From assembly GCF_005239225.2 (NCBI RefSeq), contig NC_133287.1:11885493-11949492 (forward strand): a DNA stretch of 64,000 bases, in the 5' to 3' direction. Below the pieces are notes generated by a model. That model was not told where the DNA came from. It ran no database searches and saw nothing but the letters and a program-made list of their open reading frames with translations. Shown piece by piece: positions 36,421 to 49,330 of the stretch (within the stretch, counting starts at the first letter, position 1; each line of letters starts with the position of its first letter). Source of the stretch: Populus alba. Taxonomy: Eukaryota; Streptophyta; Magnoliopsida; Malpighiales; Salicaceae. A program made the translations under genes and the position numbers.

Positions 36421-36630
36421 ATTTTCTGAAAATGATGAGGATACCCTACAAAGTCTACCACTTAATGTACGTGACCAAACTCTCATGCACATGTAGGAAG
36501 AGAATAAAAGGAAGAAAAGAAAACGAGAAGAACAAGAAACAAAACAAAACAGAAGAAACAAGAGTTAGATAAAATGAAAAGTGAAAAGACAAAATAAAAT
36601 AAATATTAGAATTTATATGAGAATTTACCT

Positions 36631-36645
36631 CCCAGTAACGGCGTC
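36631..36645 (-). promoter_or_regulatory. Decayed tRNA-Asp primer-binding site
   Basis: cccagtaacggcgtca on the plus strand differs at a few positions from the site at 34422-34436 and is at the same distance from its LTR. The two C-to-T type changes fit an older copy. Confidence 0.7.
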
Positions 36646-36652
36646 AAAAACT

Positions 36653-36818
36653 TGACACAACCAAAAGATTGATGTCTTCTCCCAAGTGCAAGAGTGTCGA
36701 AGTAATAAATAACCCGGCAAAACCGGCGTCGAACCACAAGGAGGTTAACTATATAAATTATAAATAACAACAATAACAACAACAATAATAATACTAATAA
36801 TAATTAGTAGTAGTAGTA

Positions 36819-36857
<39 letters not shown>

Positions 36858-37906
36858 ATGATATTAATAATAGTAATAGTAATAATTAAGAGAACTTTGA
36901 GATGTAAGATTAATGTGAGGATTAAACAATAATAAAAATAAATGTCAAGGTTAGAGGATCCACTAATGGTACTTCAAACAAGTATAGTATAAACTCTTAT
37001 TACTCAACTGGAAACCATACAAAAAAGAGGTTTTAATCAGATTATAATTGTTAACATAATTACATTAATTATCTTGTTCGAGTAATGCCAATACTTGTAA
37101 ATATTATCAGGTATTCATGGTGATAACTTATGTTAATAACAAATCAAGTTCCTTTCATAGCACATGTGTAGGTTATACCATACGGTTGGGCTATGAAAGT
37201 GCCAAGCATTTGTTGTACCAAGGGTTGTTCAACACAAATCTAGATTAACCATTTAACAAGCAAGGTATTAAGAGTGAGCAAGATAATAAATATAAAACAT
37301 GTTAGTATCAAGCATTAAAGTCCATGTTGAGTTTATATTATACTTACTCTTACACCATTAGTGTAACCTTTTCACCTTGACATAATATATTTAGCTAAAC
37401 ATAAAGAAAGAAAGAAACATAAATAAACAAGATAAGAACATAATTATATAAATAAAGGAAAGGAAATGAAAAGCATAAACAAGAGTTTAATATAACATAA
37501 AATAAAACTTAAACATTACAAAATACAAAGAAAGAGAGTAAGAGCATGATCTTGATCTGAACACCAAGATGCCTAAATGCATGGCAAATGCCTCCTTTTA
37601 TAGGCCAAAATTTGAAACTATTGATTTGATGACTAATTGTTGAGTAGATGGTCAACTCTTGACTTGGTGAAAATCCTTATCTTCTTGTCTGAATAAAACA
37701 TCATTGCTAACATCAGAACTGGAACCATATGTCCGCATGAAAGTTCTTGGAAATTGTCTTATCTTTCCAGGAAAAAAAAATTAAGGTCATTTGGACTTTT
37801 AGAACTCGAGATATGGGCTGAACACTGAACAATGTCTGGGCTGCAGGACAGATTCAGACTTCTCCGTTATTTCTATAATTTGGACTTGAAAATGGCCTTT
37901 TTAAAT
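36653..37906 (-). repeat. Truncated 5' LTR, subfamily I
   Basis: Plus-strand start TGACACAACC. Homology to the 24483 LTR stops at ttttaaatt (37906), about 350 bp before the expected ACTAATCA end, so the outer 5' end of the element is lost. Holds the trinucleotide block at 36765-36890. Confidence 0.85.
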
Positions 37907-40900
37907 TAATAGGTGTGAGTTTTAAGGGCTATTTATTGGAAAAGATAAGAGGTTTGGGAAGTTGATTTGGTAAGACCAAGACCGTTGATCTTTAAAAAGC
38001 TATCACCACTGTTGGTTCTAGCTTATACGCATCCTTGCCTAAGCTACAAGCTAGCCAATTATAGTCATATGTTTTTTCATGCTTTGCAAATTTTGGCTCA
38101 GTTAAGGCATATTTTTTTTGTGCAAATTTACAACATCTTAAAGGCTAAAAAGGTATAGATTTTGGCTTGGGGTTGTAGGTGGCATGTTAGGGAATAGGTT
38201 GGATGTGTTCTTTGTCTCTTACAAGTGAAAACTCAATGGGAATGAAAGCTTAAAATTAATCCCTTACAATCTTTCTTGCTTTTTTTTTAAATCATTGTTT
38301 ATATGATTTCATCCTAAATCATATATATTTTGTTATTTTTGTATTTTGATTAATATTTAATAGCTATATTTTTCTTCAAAGTTCTGTTAAATTTTATCTA
38401 AAAAAAATTTTGGTTCAAGTTTTAGTTTTTTTCTTTCAGAAAGGGTAGAAATTAGGTTATGACAATGAAAGTGAAAAAAAATTACAAGTAGAGATTTTGA
38501 GTTTATTTGAGGAGATAAATGACAATTAATAAAAATGAAACAATCTGTACATTAATCTTTTTTCACTTTAACAATGTTTTCCTTTTTTCAGGCATATTTA
38601 TGATAATGTTATTGAGAACATTAAATTGCTTTATGATTTTATTGGAGACAAATCAATCAGACACTAGTGGCTAGGCCAAATACTAATCTAGTTATAATCT
38701 CTTTAAATATGAGATTTTAAAGAGAAAGAAATATTAATATCAATTGATTTATAGTTCTTAGGTAATGATAATGTCATGAAAAAATTCACATTGGGCTTTT
38801 CATGACTGTGTCTAGGGTTGATGAGTGACTGGACTTGGTAGGTTGACAAGCTTTTCTATAAAATAAGTCTCATTTTAGAACATGGAACCCTCTGATATTT
38901 AAGTTAGCAAGTGTTGAAGGACTCTAGTGTGTGTGTGAAAAGAAATGTATGAGAGAAAGTTTATATGTGTAGCATGGGAATGACGTGTATAGCTAGGCCC
39001 AAACAAATAGGATGCTAGGCCCTAATCACCAACATGCTAGCGTGTGCAATGTATGAGACAATGAGTGGAGCACTCTTTGCCTTTGGATGACTATTGTAGA
39101 TCACTTTGACCTTCAAAAGTGACCTTCCAAGGTATGTATAAATTTGTCTTATCATTGATCTTCTTGATGACACTAGGGTGTCCTTATCAGAGCTTAGGTG
39201 TGATCCCAACATCATATTCTTTCTTTCTTTCTTTCTTTCTTTTTCTCTTTCCCCTTTCCTGCCCTTTTTTTGTGCTACCTCTTTGAAATTAATGCATGAA
39301 ATGAATGGAAGGTCTTGCTTGTGCATGAAAATGATGCATTTTAATTACTCCAGTCCTAGTTGTTTGGTGGCCCAAATTGCTAGAAATGTTTTCTCTCTTA
39401 TGTTTTTTGTACCATCATTTGCCTTATCAAAACTTTTAAACAATCATATTTGGAAGTCTTTTACCATCAAAAGTGGAAGAACAAAATACATGTTGTATAA
39501 ATGTTACCTTTTGTGGTTATGCATGTTTGAGAAACAAGTGTTTTTTTTTTTTTTTTGCAAGAGATATGTGAGTTTGATTAGTTTTAATTGTTACTTCTAT
39601 GAGAGAGAATATTATTAAATAAAAATGAGAGCATTGTTAAAGCATTGTAAATAGGTGTTGCATGAAGACATTGATAATTAAATGAATATCTTGTTTTGGA
39701 GTTTTTCTTTGGAGACATTAGATATATAGAGAATGTTTTTAGAGACAAGATTTCAATGGAGATATAAAGATCTTGCCATTAAGATATTTTATGGAAAAAT
39801 GGAGATATATTTGGATACATAGAGAATTCAAAGGAGACATGAAATCCTATCATAAGAGTTTTTCATTTGAAACAATAGAGACATGGAAAAGTTTATTTAT
39901 TTTTATTTAAAAAATCAAAAGATAATGGATATACAACTTCTAAAAAGTTATATGATCTCAAGTAATGCATCATGAGAATTTTTCTTTGATTGTTTAGGAT
40001 ATATCTCTTTCTTCATAAATTGTTAAAGACATCCTTTAAAAATAAGTTTTTCTATCTCCTTTTCATAGCATGGTAGTTCTCAATATCATAACCATAGTCA
40101 CGATGAAAGTGATAGAACAAGGGTTTCTTATGTTCATTGCCTTCTCATGGAAGATGAGTATTACATGAAATCCTTTCCTTGAATGGAAACAAACACCTTG
40201 GCACGTGTAATGGTAAAGGTTTGCTTAGGAGCTCAAAAAATGTTAGGTAATCATGGATGGATCCTTTGGTGCTTCTTTTGGATGCCTTGGCATGAAATTG
40301 GTGGTATTAGGAAGATTATGCTATTTGAAAATATGGGTGTCCTTGTCTGATCAAGCTTGCTTCTTCTATTTAAATATGATTCTCCATGGTCTGTTTCATG
40401 TTGACAAGACTCTTATCATAGAGAGAATAAAAGGGTTCCTATAATGCATAGTTATAGACTTCACTCATTAGGGCTTCAGTTGTAATGAGTTCAAGTAAAT
40501 TCTTCACATTTAGCATTTCCTCATTAAATCTCTAGAGATATGCCTTGGTTCTTTCATCTTTTGTTTGGTAATAGAGAAGAGCTCATTCATGCTATTTTAG
40601 TTGGTATGCTATGTTAGAATAAGACCATTATAGTTGTCACATGCATGCAGTGTCGCAGGAATCATCCTTTTGGATTAGGATTTTTGGTGTAGGTGGAAAG
40701 AATAAGGAATTCTTGTCTCTTATTAGTTAAATAATGATTGGAGTTTCCACCTAGTAATTTGGTCATAAGAAACCCTAATTGGTCTTCATAGTCTGGCTAA
40801 GAAGATTTGTTGTGTATAGGATGAACAATATTATCCTTAGTACACCCTACCTAACGTATGTCGTATTGTTTATTTACCTGATTGTTACTAAGGCTCTATT

Positions 40901-40985
40901 ATATTTTCTATCCTTTTGGTCGATATATTGGTTATAGCAGGTCCAAGCATAATGAACCAACTTTACAAGTTAAACCTAGCCATTG
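37907..40985. other. No recognisable gene; probable old transposon sequence
   Basis: Frames are short and domain-free. A (CTTT)n microsatellite is at 39217-39243. Near 40735-40780 ggagtttccacctagtaattt resembles the region just inside some Ty3 elements (ggagtcgccacc-type), so an eroded element in plus orientation is possible. Recurrent ggagacat(t/g) phrases occur at 39710-39890. Confidence 0.35.
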
Positions 40986-40989
40986 TAGA

Positions 40990-42600
40990 CCTAATATTTT
41001 TTTTTTCATTTGTTTCTTTTAATACTAGAATACATCTTAAAGTTCCTTTTCAGTTGCATGGTAATTGCATTGTGCTTCGTCCAACATTCGGGAAGCATAT
41101 GCAATAACATGCAAATTATTTCCTATTCTTTGCCCAAGCATAGCTCCTACTACATAATCACTTACATCACACATTTTCTTGAAAAGCTCATCCTAGTTTG
41201 GTGGTTGGATAATAGGGGCAAATGTGACACACCTCTTAATCTCATCATGAGCATCTTTACATGCTTAATGAAACACAAAATCCACTTTTTTGGCTAATAA
41301 TTTCCACAAAGGTGTTGTAATCTTTAAGAAATATTTGATAAAGCTTTGATAGAAACTTGCATGGCCCAGAAAAGAACAAACTTCCCTCAGGCATGAGGGG
41401 TAAGGCAATGATGAAATAAAATCAAATTTAGCTCAATCAACTTCTAATCCATGCGAAGACACAACATTCCCAAGAACTATTCCTTGTTCTACCATAAAAT
41501 AACACTTTTCATAGTTCAAGACAAGGTTAGTTTCAATGCATCTTTTCAAGACCAAAGATAAATTTTCTAAACACTTATCAAAAGAATCACCATACATCGT
41601 GAAATCATCCATGAAGACCTCAATTATTCTTTCAATATAGTCATAAAAAATACTTATCATGCATCTTTGAAAAGTTGCGGGTGCATTCTAGAGACCAAAG
41701 GGCATTCTCTTACATGCATATGTACCAAATGGATATGCAAATGTAGTCTTTTCTTGATCTTCATGATTAATAACAATATGATTATATCCACTATATCCAC
41801 AATAAAGCAATTAAAAACTTACATGCCAGGTGTTTAAGCATTTGGTCCATGAATGGTAATGGGAAATGATCTTTACGTGTAGAAAGATTAAGCTTTCTAT
41901 AATTAACACACATTTCCATCCACTCGAGATGCGAGTAAGGATGAGTTCATCATTTTGGTTCTTTACCAACATGATTTCGGTCTTTTTGAGCACCACATGG
42001 ATAGGTGCTACCTATTTACTGTCTATGATAGGGTAAATGACTCCTACATCTAATAATTCCAAAATCTCAACTTTCACTATCTCCCTTATAGGTGGGTTCA
42101 ACCTCCTTTACATTTTCCTTGTTGGTTTCGCATTGTCTTCCAATAGTATGTGATGCATACACATCGAAGAATTAATGCCCTTGATATCGGCTAAAGTCTA
42201 TCCAATGGTCGTTTTGTGATCATACAACAACTTCACGAGTTTTTTCCTCTTATACACTTGTAAAACCTATTGCTATAACAACAGGAAGTGTATTGTTGTT
42301 GCCAATGAATACATACTTCAAATTATCGGGCAAAGGTTTCAATTCTAACCCGAGGGCTTGTAAAATAGATGGCGAAAGCTTTTTATATGAAAGTACTAAA
42401 TCAGCAAAGACATTACCATGATGGACGTTTTGCAAAGCCAATGCTGATTCATGAACATTTTGGGGAACATATATGTGCCTTTCCATCTCTTCTATCTTAG
42501 TAAAATCATAGTCATAGCTCAAAGCCACACTTAATCCATCCTTACAATCAAAATCAAAAACTTGTTGCACATACTTACAATAAAAAAACATGTAATAGAA
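40990..42600 (-). pseudogene. Athila-like RT and partial RNase H
   Basis: FMDDFTMYGDSFDKC (catalytic) and CYFMVEQGIVLG are at about 41460-41625. The N-terminal RT region is at 41811-42060, the pre-RT linker at 42250-42591. The RNase H start (CNYHATEKELL-like reading around 41040-41075) shows stops. At least three frameshifts. Confidence 0.82.
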
Positions 42601-42653
42601 TAAACAATGTTGTAAGGATATTTCACTGCATCATGAAAATTAAATTCAATCTT

Positions 42654-43490
42654 TTAATCTCCTACTGATATGGACAAAGTATCCTTACCACAATCAATTT
42701 TGGTATTGACAGTTTTCAAGAATGGTCTCCCAAACAGTATAGGAGTGTTGTTTGATGAATCACAAGAATCACATTCCATATCAAGAATATAAAAGTCGCA
42801 TGGAATAATCAAACTATCAATCTTGACTAGGACATATTCTATCACACCAAGTGGATAAACAAAACTATGATTCACAAGTTGTATTACAATGCTAGTTTTA
42901 ATCAAAGGCTCAAGACTAAGAGAATCATAAACATGTTTAGGCATAACACTAATGGATGCACCTAAATCACATAAGGCCCTTTTAAAACTAGAATTACCAA
43001 TAACACATGTGATAGTAAACGCACTTGGGTCCTTTTGCTTCAAAAGCAGATTCTTTTGAACAACAGCAGATACAACTTCACCCATACTTACCATTTCATA
43101 ACCTTTTAGCTTGAAAGCTTTCTTGGCAGTACAGAACTCCTTCAAGAATTTAGCATACTTCGGAATTTGCTTGATAACATCAATTAAAAGAATGTTGAGT
43201 TCCACTTTCTTGAAGACCTTTAAAATTTCTTTTTCTTTGTCCTCTTTCTTTGACCTAAAAGAACTCACAGGAAAGGGTGGAATTGTTTTAAAACTGGAAT
43301 TTAATAAGTTAGTACTTACCTTTGGAGTGTTAGTTGTTTTTTCAATTTATGGAGTAAGAGGATGTTTCTTTTTTATACTCAATTCGGCTTCTATCTCCTC
43401 TTTTTCCTCCATCTCAATTTGTTTTGACCTTTTCTCTTTAAGTTCTTTCCAACTTCACAATGTGATCACACTAACAATCTCTTTTGGATT
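42654..43490 (-). pseudogene. Athila-like protease region
   Basis: 204-codon open frame (43268-42654) with ALCDLGASISVMPKHVY, the DLGAS active site, and ILFGRPFLKT. Upstream, to the solo-LTR border at 43490, the gag-protease linker reads KEIVSVITL before stops. The protease itself is the best preserved part of the element. Confidence 0.82.
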
Positions 43491-43609
43491 TGACACGACC
43501 AAAAGCTTGATGTCTTCTCCCAAGTGCAGGAGTGTCGAAGTAATAAATAACCCGGCAAGACCGGGGTCTAACCACAGAGAGGTTAATTGTATAAATTATA
43601 AATAACAAT

Positions 43610-43641
<32 letters not shown>

Positions 43642-45207
43642 AATAACAATAACAGTAATAGTAATAGTAATAGTAATAGTAATAGTAATAGTAATAGTAA
43701 TAGTAATAGTAATAGTATAATAATAATAACAATTAGTAGTAATACTAATAATAATTATAATAGTAATAATAATAGTAGTAGTAGTACTAATATTAATAAT
43801 AGTAATAGTAATAATAAAGAGAGCTTTGAGATGTAAAATTGATGTAAGGATTAAACAATGATAAAAACAAATGTCAAGGTTAGAGGATCCACTAATGGTA
43901 TTTCAAACAAGTATAGTATAAACTCTTATTACTCAATTGGAAACCACACATAAAGGAGGTTCCAATCAGATTATAAATTGTTAACATGATTACATTAATT
44001 ATCTTATTCGAATAAAGCTAATACTTGTAAATGTTGGCAGGCATTCATGATTATAACTTATGTTAACAACAAATCAAGTTCCTTTCATAGCTCTGGTGTT
44101 GGTTATACCATACAGTATAGGCTATGAAAGTACCAAGTATTTGTTGTACCAAGTGTTATACAACATAAATCTAGATTAACCATTTAACAAGCAAAGTATT
44201 AAAAGTGAACAAGATAACAAATATAAAACATGTTAGTATCCCACATTAAGGTCCATGTTAAGTTTATATTATACTTATTCTTACACCATTAGTGTACCCT
44301 TTTCACCTTGACATAATTAACTTAGCTAAACATAATAAAAGAAGGAAACATAAATGAACAAGATAAGAACATAAATGAGAAAGAAGTTAACTAAGTAATG
44401 GAAAGGAAATGAAGTGCATAAACTTAATATTAATGAAAGCAAAACATAAGCAATACAAAGAGAGAAAGCAAGAGCATGATCTTGATCTGGAAACCAAGAT
44501 GCCTCAATACATGGTAAGTGCCTCCTTTTATAGGCCAAAATTTGGAACTATTGATTTGTTGACTAATTGATGAGTGGGTGGCCACATCTTGACTTGGTGG
44601 CAATCCTTATCTTCTTGTCTGAACAAGACGTCATTGATAACATCATAATTTGCCCAGAATTATAAGGAATGTTCTAGGAAATTGTCTTAGCTTTCCAACA
44701 AAAAAAAGATGAGGTCATTTGGACTTCTAGAACTCAAGATATGGGTTGAACACTAAATAGTGTCTGGGCTGTAGGACAGCTTCGGACTTCTTTGTTGTTC
44801 CTACAATTTGGACTTCAAAACAACCTTTTTAAATCTTGGGTTCCGCATGAAAGTTGTAGGCCTATGTCTTACCTTTCCATCCATATAAAGTGGATCTAAA
44901 TCTGAGATCTAGAGCTCCAGATATGATCCAATTACCGAGCAATGTTCCGGTTTGGACTACACCAGCATCTCTTTTCTAAGTTTGGCCATCTCTTTATCCT
45001 TTCACTTTCAATACTTAAACTCATCAATCAATCCTTTTATTTATGTGATAGGCCTGCATTTAAGATGAGCATTTACTATAAATTAAGGTATCTTATAGTA
45101 TCAAACTTGTTATTATAAAACATGCTTTAGTTAAGGAGTTATTGATACTTCAAGTGCAAAATGATGATATAAAACCTTGATAAACATGCACTTTTAAGTA
45201 CTAATCA
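43491..45207 (-). mobile_element. Solo LTR, subfamily II, inserted in gag
   Basis: 1717 bp, TGACACGACC to ACTAATCA on the plus strand, with no primer site or polypurine tract of its own family at either side. Flanks are ggatt (43486-43490) and agatt (45208-45212), a 5-bp target duplication with one mismatch. Removing the LTR and one duplication restores gag-linker continuity. Contains a large (aataгt)-like run, agtaat/agtaata repeats at 43650-43720. Confidence 0.88.
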
Positions 45208-46520
45208 AGATTCAATGCTTGGGGGGTAATTTTCCATTTATTTGTCCCTCTAATTTCCCTATAATTGAAGCTACTTGCCTCATTTACTTCTCTAAATTGT
45301 GAATGCTTAAACTTGTTTCCTGTTGAAAAGACATGATATTTTGTTGCAATGTCACTATATTAGAAGCTAAGGTTTTTCATCATCTCACGAAGAACATCAC
45401 TCGATGACCCCATAACATTAGAATTTATGAATGCAAGGGGCTGTCTCGTTTGATAATTTTGTTGGGGCCAAAATTCATGGGGATGGAATTGTCAACTTTG
45501 ATTGCCTTGTTGAGGCGAGTTCCCATAATGTAAGTTGGGATGATCTCTCTATTCGGGATTGTAGGTATTGGAAAAGGGATCATACTTACGATGAGGTTGT
45601 CCATTGAATGCTCCAACAATTACATTAACTTGTTCAATGTATTCTTCTTGCATTGTTGGGCACATATTTGAAGTATGTCCTTGTAACGAGCATATGTTAC
45701 AAACTTTCACCTGTTGTACATTTCCACAAGCCAAAGAGCACACAAGAGAAGTAAGATCATTAATTTTATTCTCAAGGTTAGAAATACTTACCTCATTTAC
45801 TCATTTGCTTGGGAAGTCTCCATGCATGCCAAATTATTTCAAGTTAGCTGCCATATTTGAGATCAATTGGCGTCCAGCCTCGGGTGTCATATCTACCAAT
45901 GCCCATCCACTTGCCACATTAATGATATTGTGGTCAATAGGCATTAGTCTTTCACATAAATATTAAATAAGCAATTGATCAGGTATTTGATGATAAGGGC
46001 ATTGAACGCATAGTTGCTCAAATCTTTCCCAGTACTCGAAGAGTATCTCCTCATGAGATTGTTGAATCCCACATATTTCTTTACTTATGTTGGCAACTCA
46101 AGATGCTAGGAAATACTTTTCAAGGAAAGTCTTCTTCATGTCATTTCAAGTTCAAATGGAACCTGAAAGAATAGAGAAAAGCCATGCCTTTGCTGCCCCT
46201 TTTAAAGAGAAAGGGAAAGCTTCCAACTTAACATGTTCTTCGTCAACTCTGTTCGGGTTCATACCAACATAAACCATATGGAACTCCTTGAGATGAGTAT
46301 AAGGATCTTCTATAGCAAGTCCATTGAATATTGGTAGTAAGTGTATAAAACAAGAATTGAGCTCGAAGTTAGCATTGTTGTTGATGTTTATGCATAATGG
46401 TTGATTCTCCACGTTATGAGCAGCGAGCTCCTTAAGTGTCTGTTGTCGTGCAACAACAATGGTGTTGACCCGAGCTTTCTTTTGTAAATTGTGTAAAGTG
46501 TTTTCAATTTCGTGATATAC
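45208..46520 (-). pseudogene. Athila-like gag of the older element
   Basis: Capsid: LLPIFNGLAIEDPYTHLKEF and FPFSLKGAAKAWLF at about 46160-46350. Zinc knuckle CNICSLQGHTSNMCP at about 45650-45700 followed by YDPFSNTYNPE. Frameshifts near 46150 and 45550; the C-terminal part continues beyond the solo LTR at 43490. Confidence 0.82.
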
Positions 46521-46799
46521 CTACACTTGTATGTGATTATTAGAACGAGTTATAGGCATAAATAGTCAAAAAGACTAAAAAGAAACCAACCATACAAGAG
46601 ATTTAGAGTAGTGCATATTGAATGAAAATCTTACTCTAGAAAACAAAAATGCCTAAAAACCTTAGAAAACAATGGAATTTAGCCTTGATAGGGTGGGGCT
46701 AGTGGCTTTTAGCCACTAGGCTTTTTTAGAATGTCGTTTCCCTTTAGGAAACAAAAGGCTGAGACCTAATTCCACCAAAAGATTGGTTTTAAACAGTAA

Positions 46800-48414
46800 C
46801 TGTACAGTATCGCCGCAAGCAAAAAAAATATTTGTTTCTCTTTTTTTACAAAAAAATAGCAATCACGAACAATAACAATCACAACACAAGTTGTTGCGAT
46901 GTCGCAGTTGCACAAATTAATTACCCTAGCTTAAAACACAACACACATGATAATAGTATAGAACAAGCAAGGGGTTGATCTTACGAGGAAGGTTCAAGTT
47001 AGATTTTTATGCTAGATGATATGCGATTTGAGGGGTTTGGAGGTTATCTAGGCTAAAGCAAAATAAAATAGAAAACTATCAAACAAAATTAAATAAAATC
47101 AGAAAATTATCAAGAGAACAAACCTTGGTTTCAAGTAAACATTCACCTACGGAAATCAGAAGTGATCATGGAAATGAAACATCAATTTATACTCTGAATA
47201 TTTATCTTTTTTTACATTAATTAGTTAACAGATCAGTTGTATAACTAATCATAACCATCAAACAACCACAGTGTTAGTACTAGTAATTTAATTCAATGGT
47301 AGACTTAAGAACTAGATGAGTTGATTAATCGAGACAACATAACCTTCAGCAGTCCATGTTTGATTTGATCAATCAAATGTTTTCCCTAAGATTATTAATC
47401 TAGATCTGCCATAATTATTAATCTCAGTTGCTTCACAAGTTTATATACCACAACTCCGGTTTTGATAGCAAACTTAGTAATAGATTGTTCACAATAATAA
47501 CTTAGAGTCCGCTCTAGCAATTAAAATAAAAAATCATAGAAAATAGACATAGGAGAACAAACATATTCATTCAAAAAGTTTAGCCTTGCATGTCTACTGA
47601 ACAATTAATCAAAAAGAAAGAAGAAAGCATGATTTCGGGTTCTATTAGAGGAAGGTGTGCTTTTTTTTTTCTCTTGGCTGCGCGTTCTTCTCTTTCCCTT
47701 CTCTCTTTCTTTTTATATCCAAAGAAACCCTAATCTTTTTTCTACAAAATGGTCCGTTTCTAAGTAGACAATTTACATTTAAGTATTTCAATAACTATTT
47801 TCCTAAAAAAGGAGAAATAGCCTTGTATAAAATCTTCAAGCTTTGACTTTGACTTAGAGGAGCTAAATTTTTGAAATAAATACTTGGATGTCGGATTAGA
47901 TGCTTTGGTATGTAATTTGGACATATTTCTTCAAAACCTGTCTGTTGACAGAATTCATGGGTCATCTTAGAAAAATTATATATCTCTCATATGAACTCAT
48001 TTTCTACTGAAATGTGGTATGCTAATAGGTCTTCGAGTCAAGAATGTAAAAAAATTGAGTTTGCATCAAATGGACTAGCAGAATACGATATTTGACTTTA
48101 AAGGCTGAGATATCAATGCTCTTTCTCTTTTTATTTTTCTTTCCATATATGTAAAGAAAGGTATAGATGTTAGCTTTCTAATTCCATTAGAATCACATCA
48201 TTTTGACTTCTAGAGCTCAAGCTTTGCACAAAATTTCGATCAGAGGTCAAATCTATCAATTATCTCTAATTTACTTCTTTTTTGAATCTTACATCCAAAA
48301 GTGCCTTTAAAACATAAAACATAAAATTAAGAATATCAAGGCATTTTATATATAAAACATAGGCAAAATATTAGGTAAATGTGGGTAAAACTATTAAATA
48401 ATATGGTTTCATCA
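46800..48414 (-). repeat. 5' LTR of the older Athila-like element (left border approximate)
   Basis: On the minus strand it starts near TGATGAAACC (48414) directly against copia codons. It includes a promoter-proximal block with cttctagagctc similar in style to the other Athila LTRs. The inner border is near 46760-46810 but I could not identify the primer-binding site. Confidence 0.6.
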
Positions 48415-49330
48415 AACTACCAAGAGGTGGTTATCATCAAACTTTGAAATGAAAGATATGGGTGAGGTCAGCTATGCTCTTGGTGTGAAAATCATAAGAG
48501 ATCATGCTAAAAGGCTTTTGGGTTTATCTCAAGAGACTTACATAAAAAATATGTTAGAGCCTTATCACATGCAAGATAACACACCAATAGACACCCTTGT
48601 TGATAAAAGCTTGCGCCTAAGCCATGATACCCAAGACTACATAAAAAAAAAAGAGAAAATATTCATAGTACCTTATGCCAGTGTTGTTAGTAGTTTGATG
48701 TATATGCAATGATGTATATACATATGTCTCGATATATGTTATATTGTTGAATTGGTTAGCCGACATCACTCAAACCCTAGTTAGAAACACTAAATGGTAG
48801 TAAAAAGGATTCTACGATATCTGAAAGAAACTTCAAATTACATGTTATGTTACCAAGGAAATAAAGACTTACAATTAATTGGTTACTTTGATGCTGAATG
48901 GGAAGAAGATGTTGATCATCCAAATCAACTTCGGGATATGTTTTTTTTTCTTAATAATAATGCAATACCATGGTGGAGCAAGAAATAATACTGCATAACT
49001 TTATCTACCATAGAGGCTGAGTATGTAGCTTGTTCTGCAATAACACAAGATGTTGTTTGGTTAAGGAGTTTCATGTATCATTTGAAAATTATCAAATCAG
49101 CATCAGACCCAATGATAATTTACTATGATAACACTGCTACAATAGTTGTAACCAAAGATCCAAAATACCAAACACATCAAGATGAGATATCACCACATTA
49201 GATAAGCAATTATTGAACATGATGTGATCCTAAAACACAATTCTACAAATTCTATGGTTGCAGATCCACTCATAAAACCAATAGCAAGGGATGTATTTGT
49301 TAGATATATGAGATCCTTTGGCCTATGTAG
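48415..49330 (+). pseudogene. Ty1/copia RT C-terminus and RNase H remnant
   Basis: Plus strand: WLSSNFEMKDMGEVSYALGVKIIRD-type RT end (48430-48500), LLGLSQETYIKNML, then YASVVSSLMYMQ; RNase H motifs follow: [20 protein letters not shown] (48794-48855), NNNAIPWWSKK, STIEAEYVACS (49005-49035). Stops at 48710 and 48987 and short shifts break it. RT upstream is missing because the Athila-like LTR ends at 48414. Confidence 0.87.

Larger units (their letters stand above)
24483..37906 (-). mobile_element. Composite Athila-type Ty3 element with three LTRs of two subfamilies
   Basis: Minus-strand order: truncated LTR (36653-37906), primer site, gag start (36182-36420), full LTR (34444-36181), second primer site, gag, protease, RT, RNase H, integrase, accessory module, 3' LTR (24483-26128). 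The outer LTRs share private features (for example accaagggttgttcaacac and aacaagagtttaatataac), whereas the middle LTR matches those at 43491 and 56526 (accaagtgttatacaac). Two gag starts show that the middle LTR is not a simple solo insertion. Best explanation: a subfamily-II element landed in gag of a subfamily-I element, then recombination between the two interiors removed what lay between. All coding parts are broken. Confidence 0.8.
40990..48414 (-). mobile_element. Second Athila-like element, 3' truncated, with nested solo LTR
   Basis: Minus-strand order: LTR (about 46800-48414), gag, [solo LTR 43491-45207], protease, RT, start of RNase H. Homology to RNase H stops near 40990; the rest of RNase H, integrase and the 3' LTR are missing. 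The family differs from the other Athila-type elements here in LTR and gag. Its 5' LTR abuts copia coding sequence at 48415, so the element inserted in a copia element. Confidence 0.8.
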
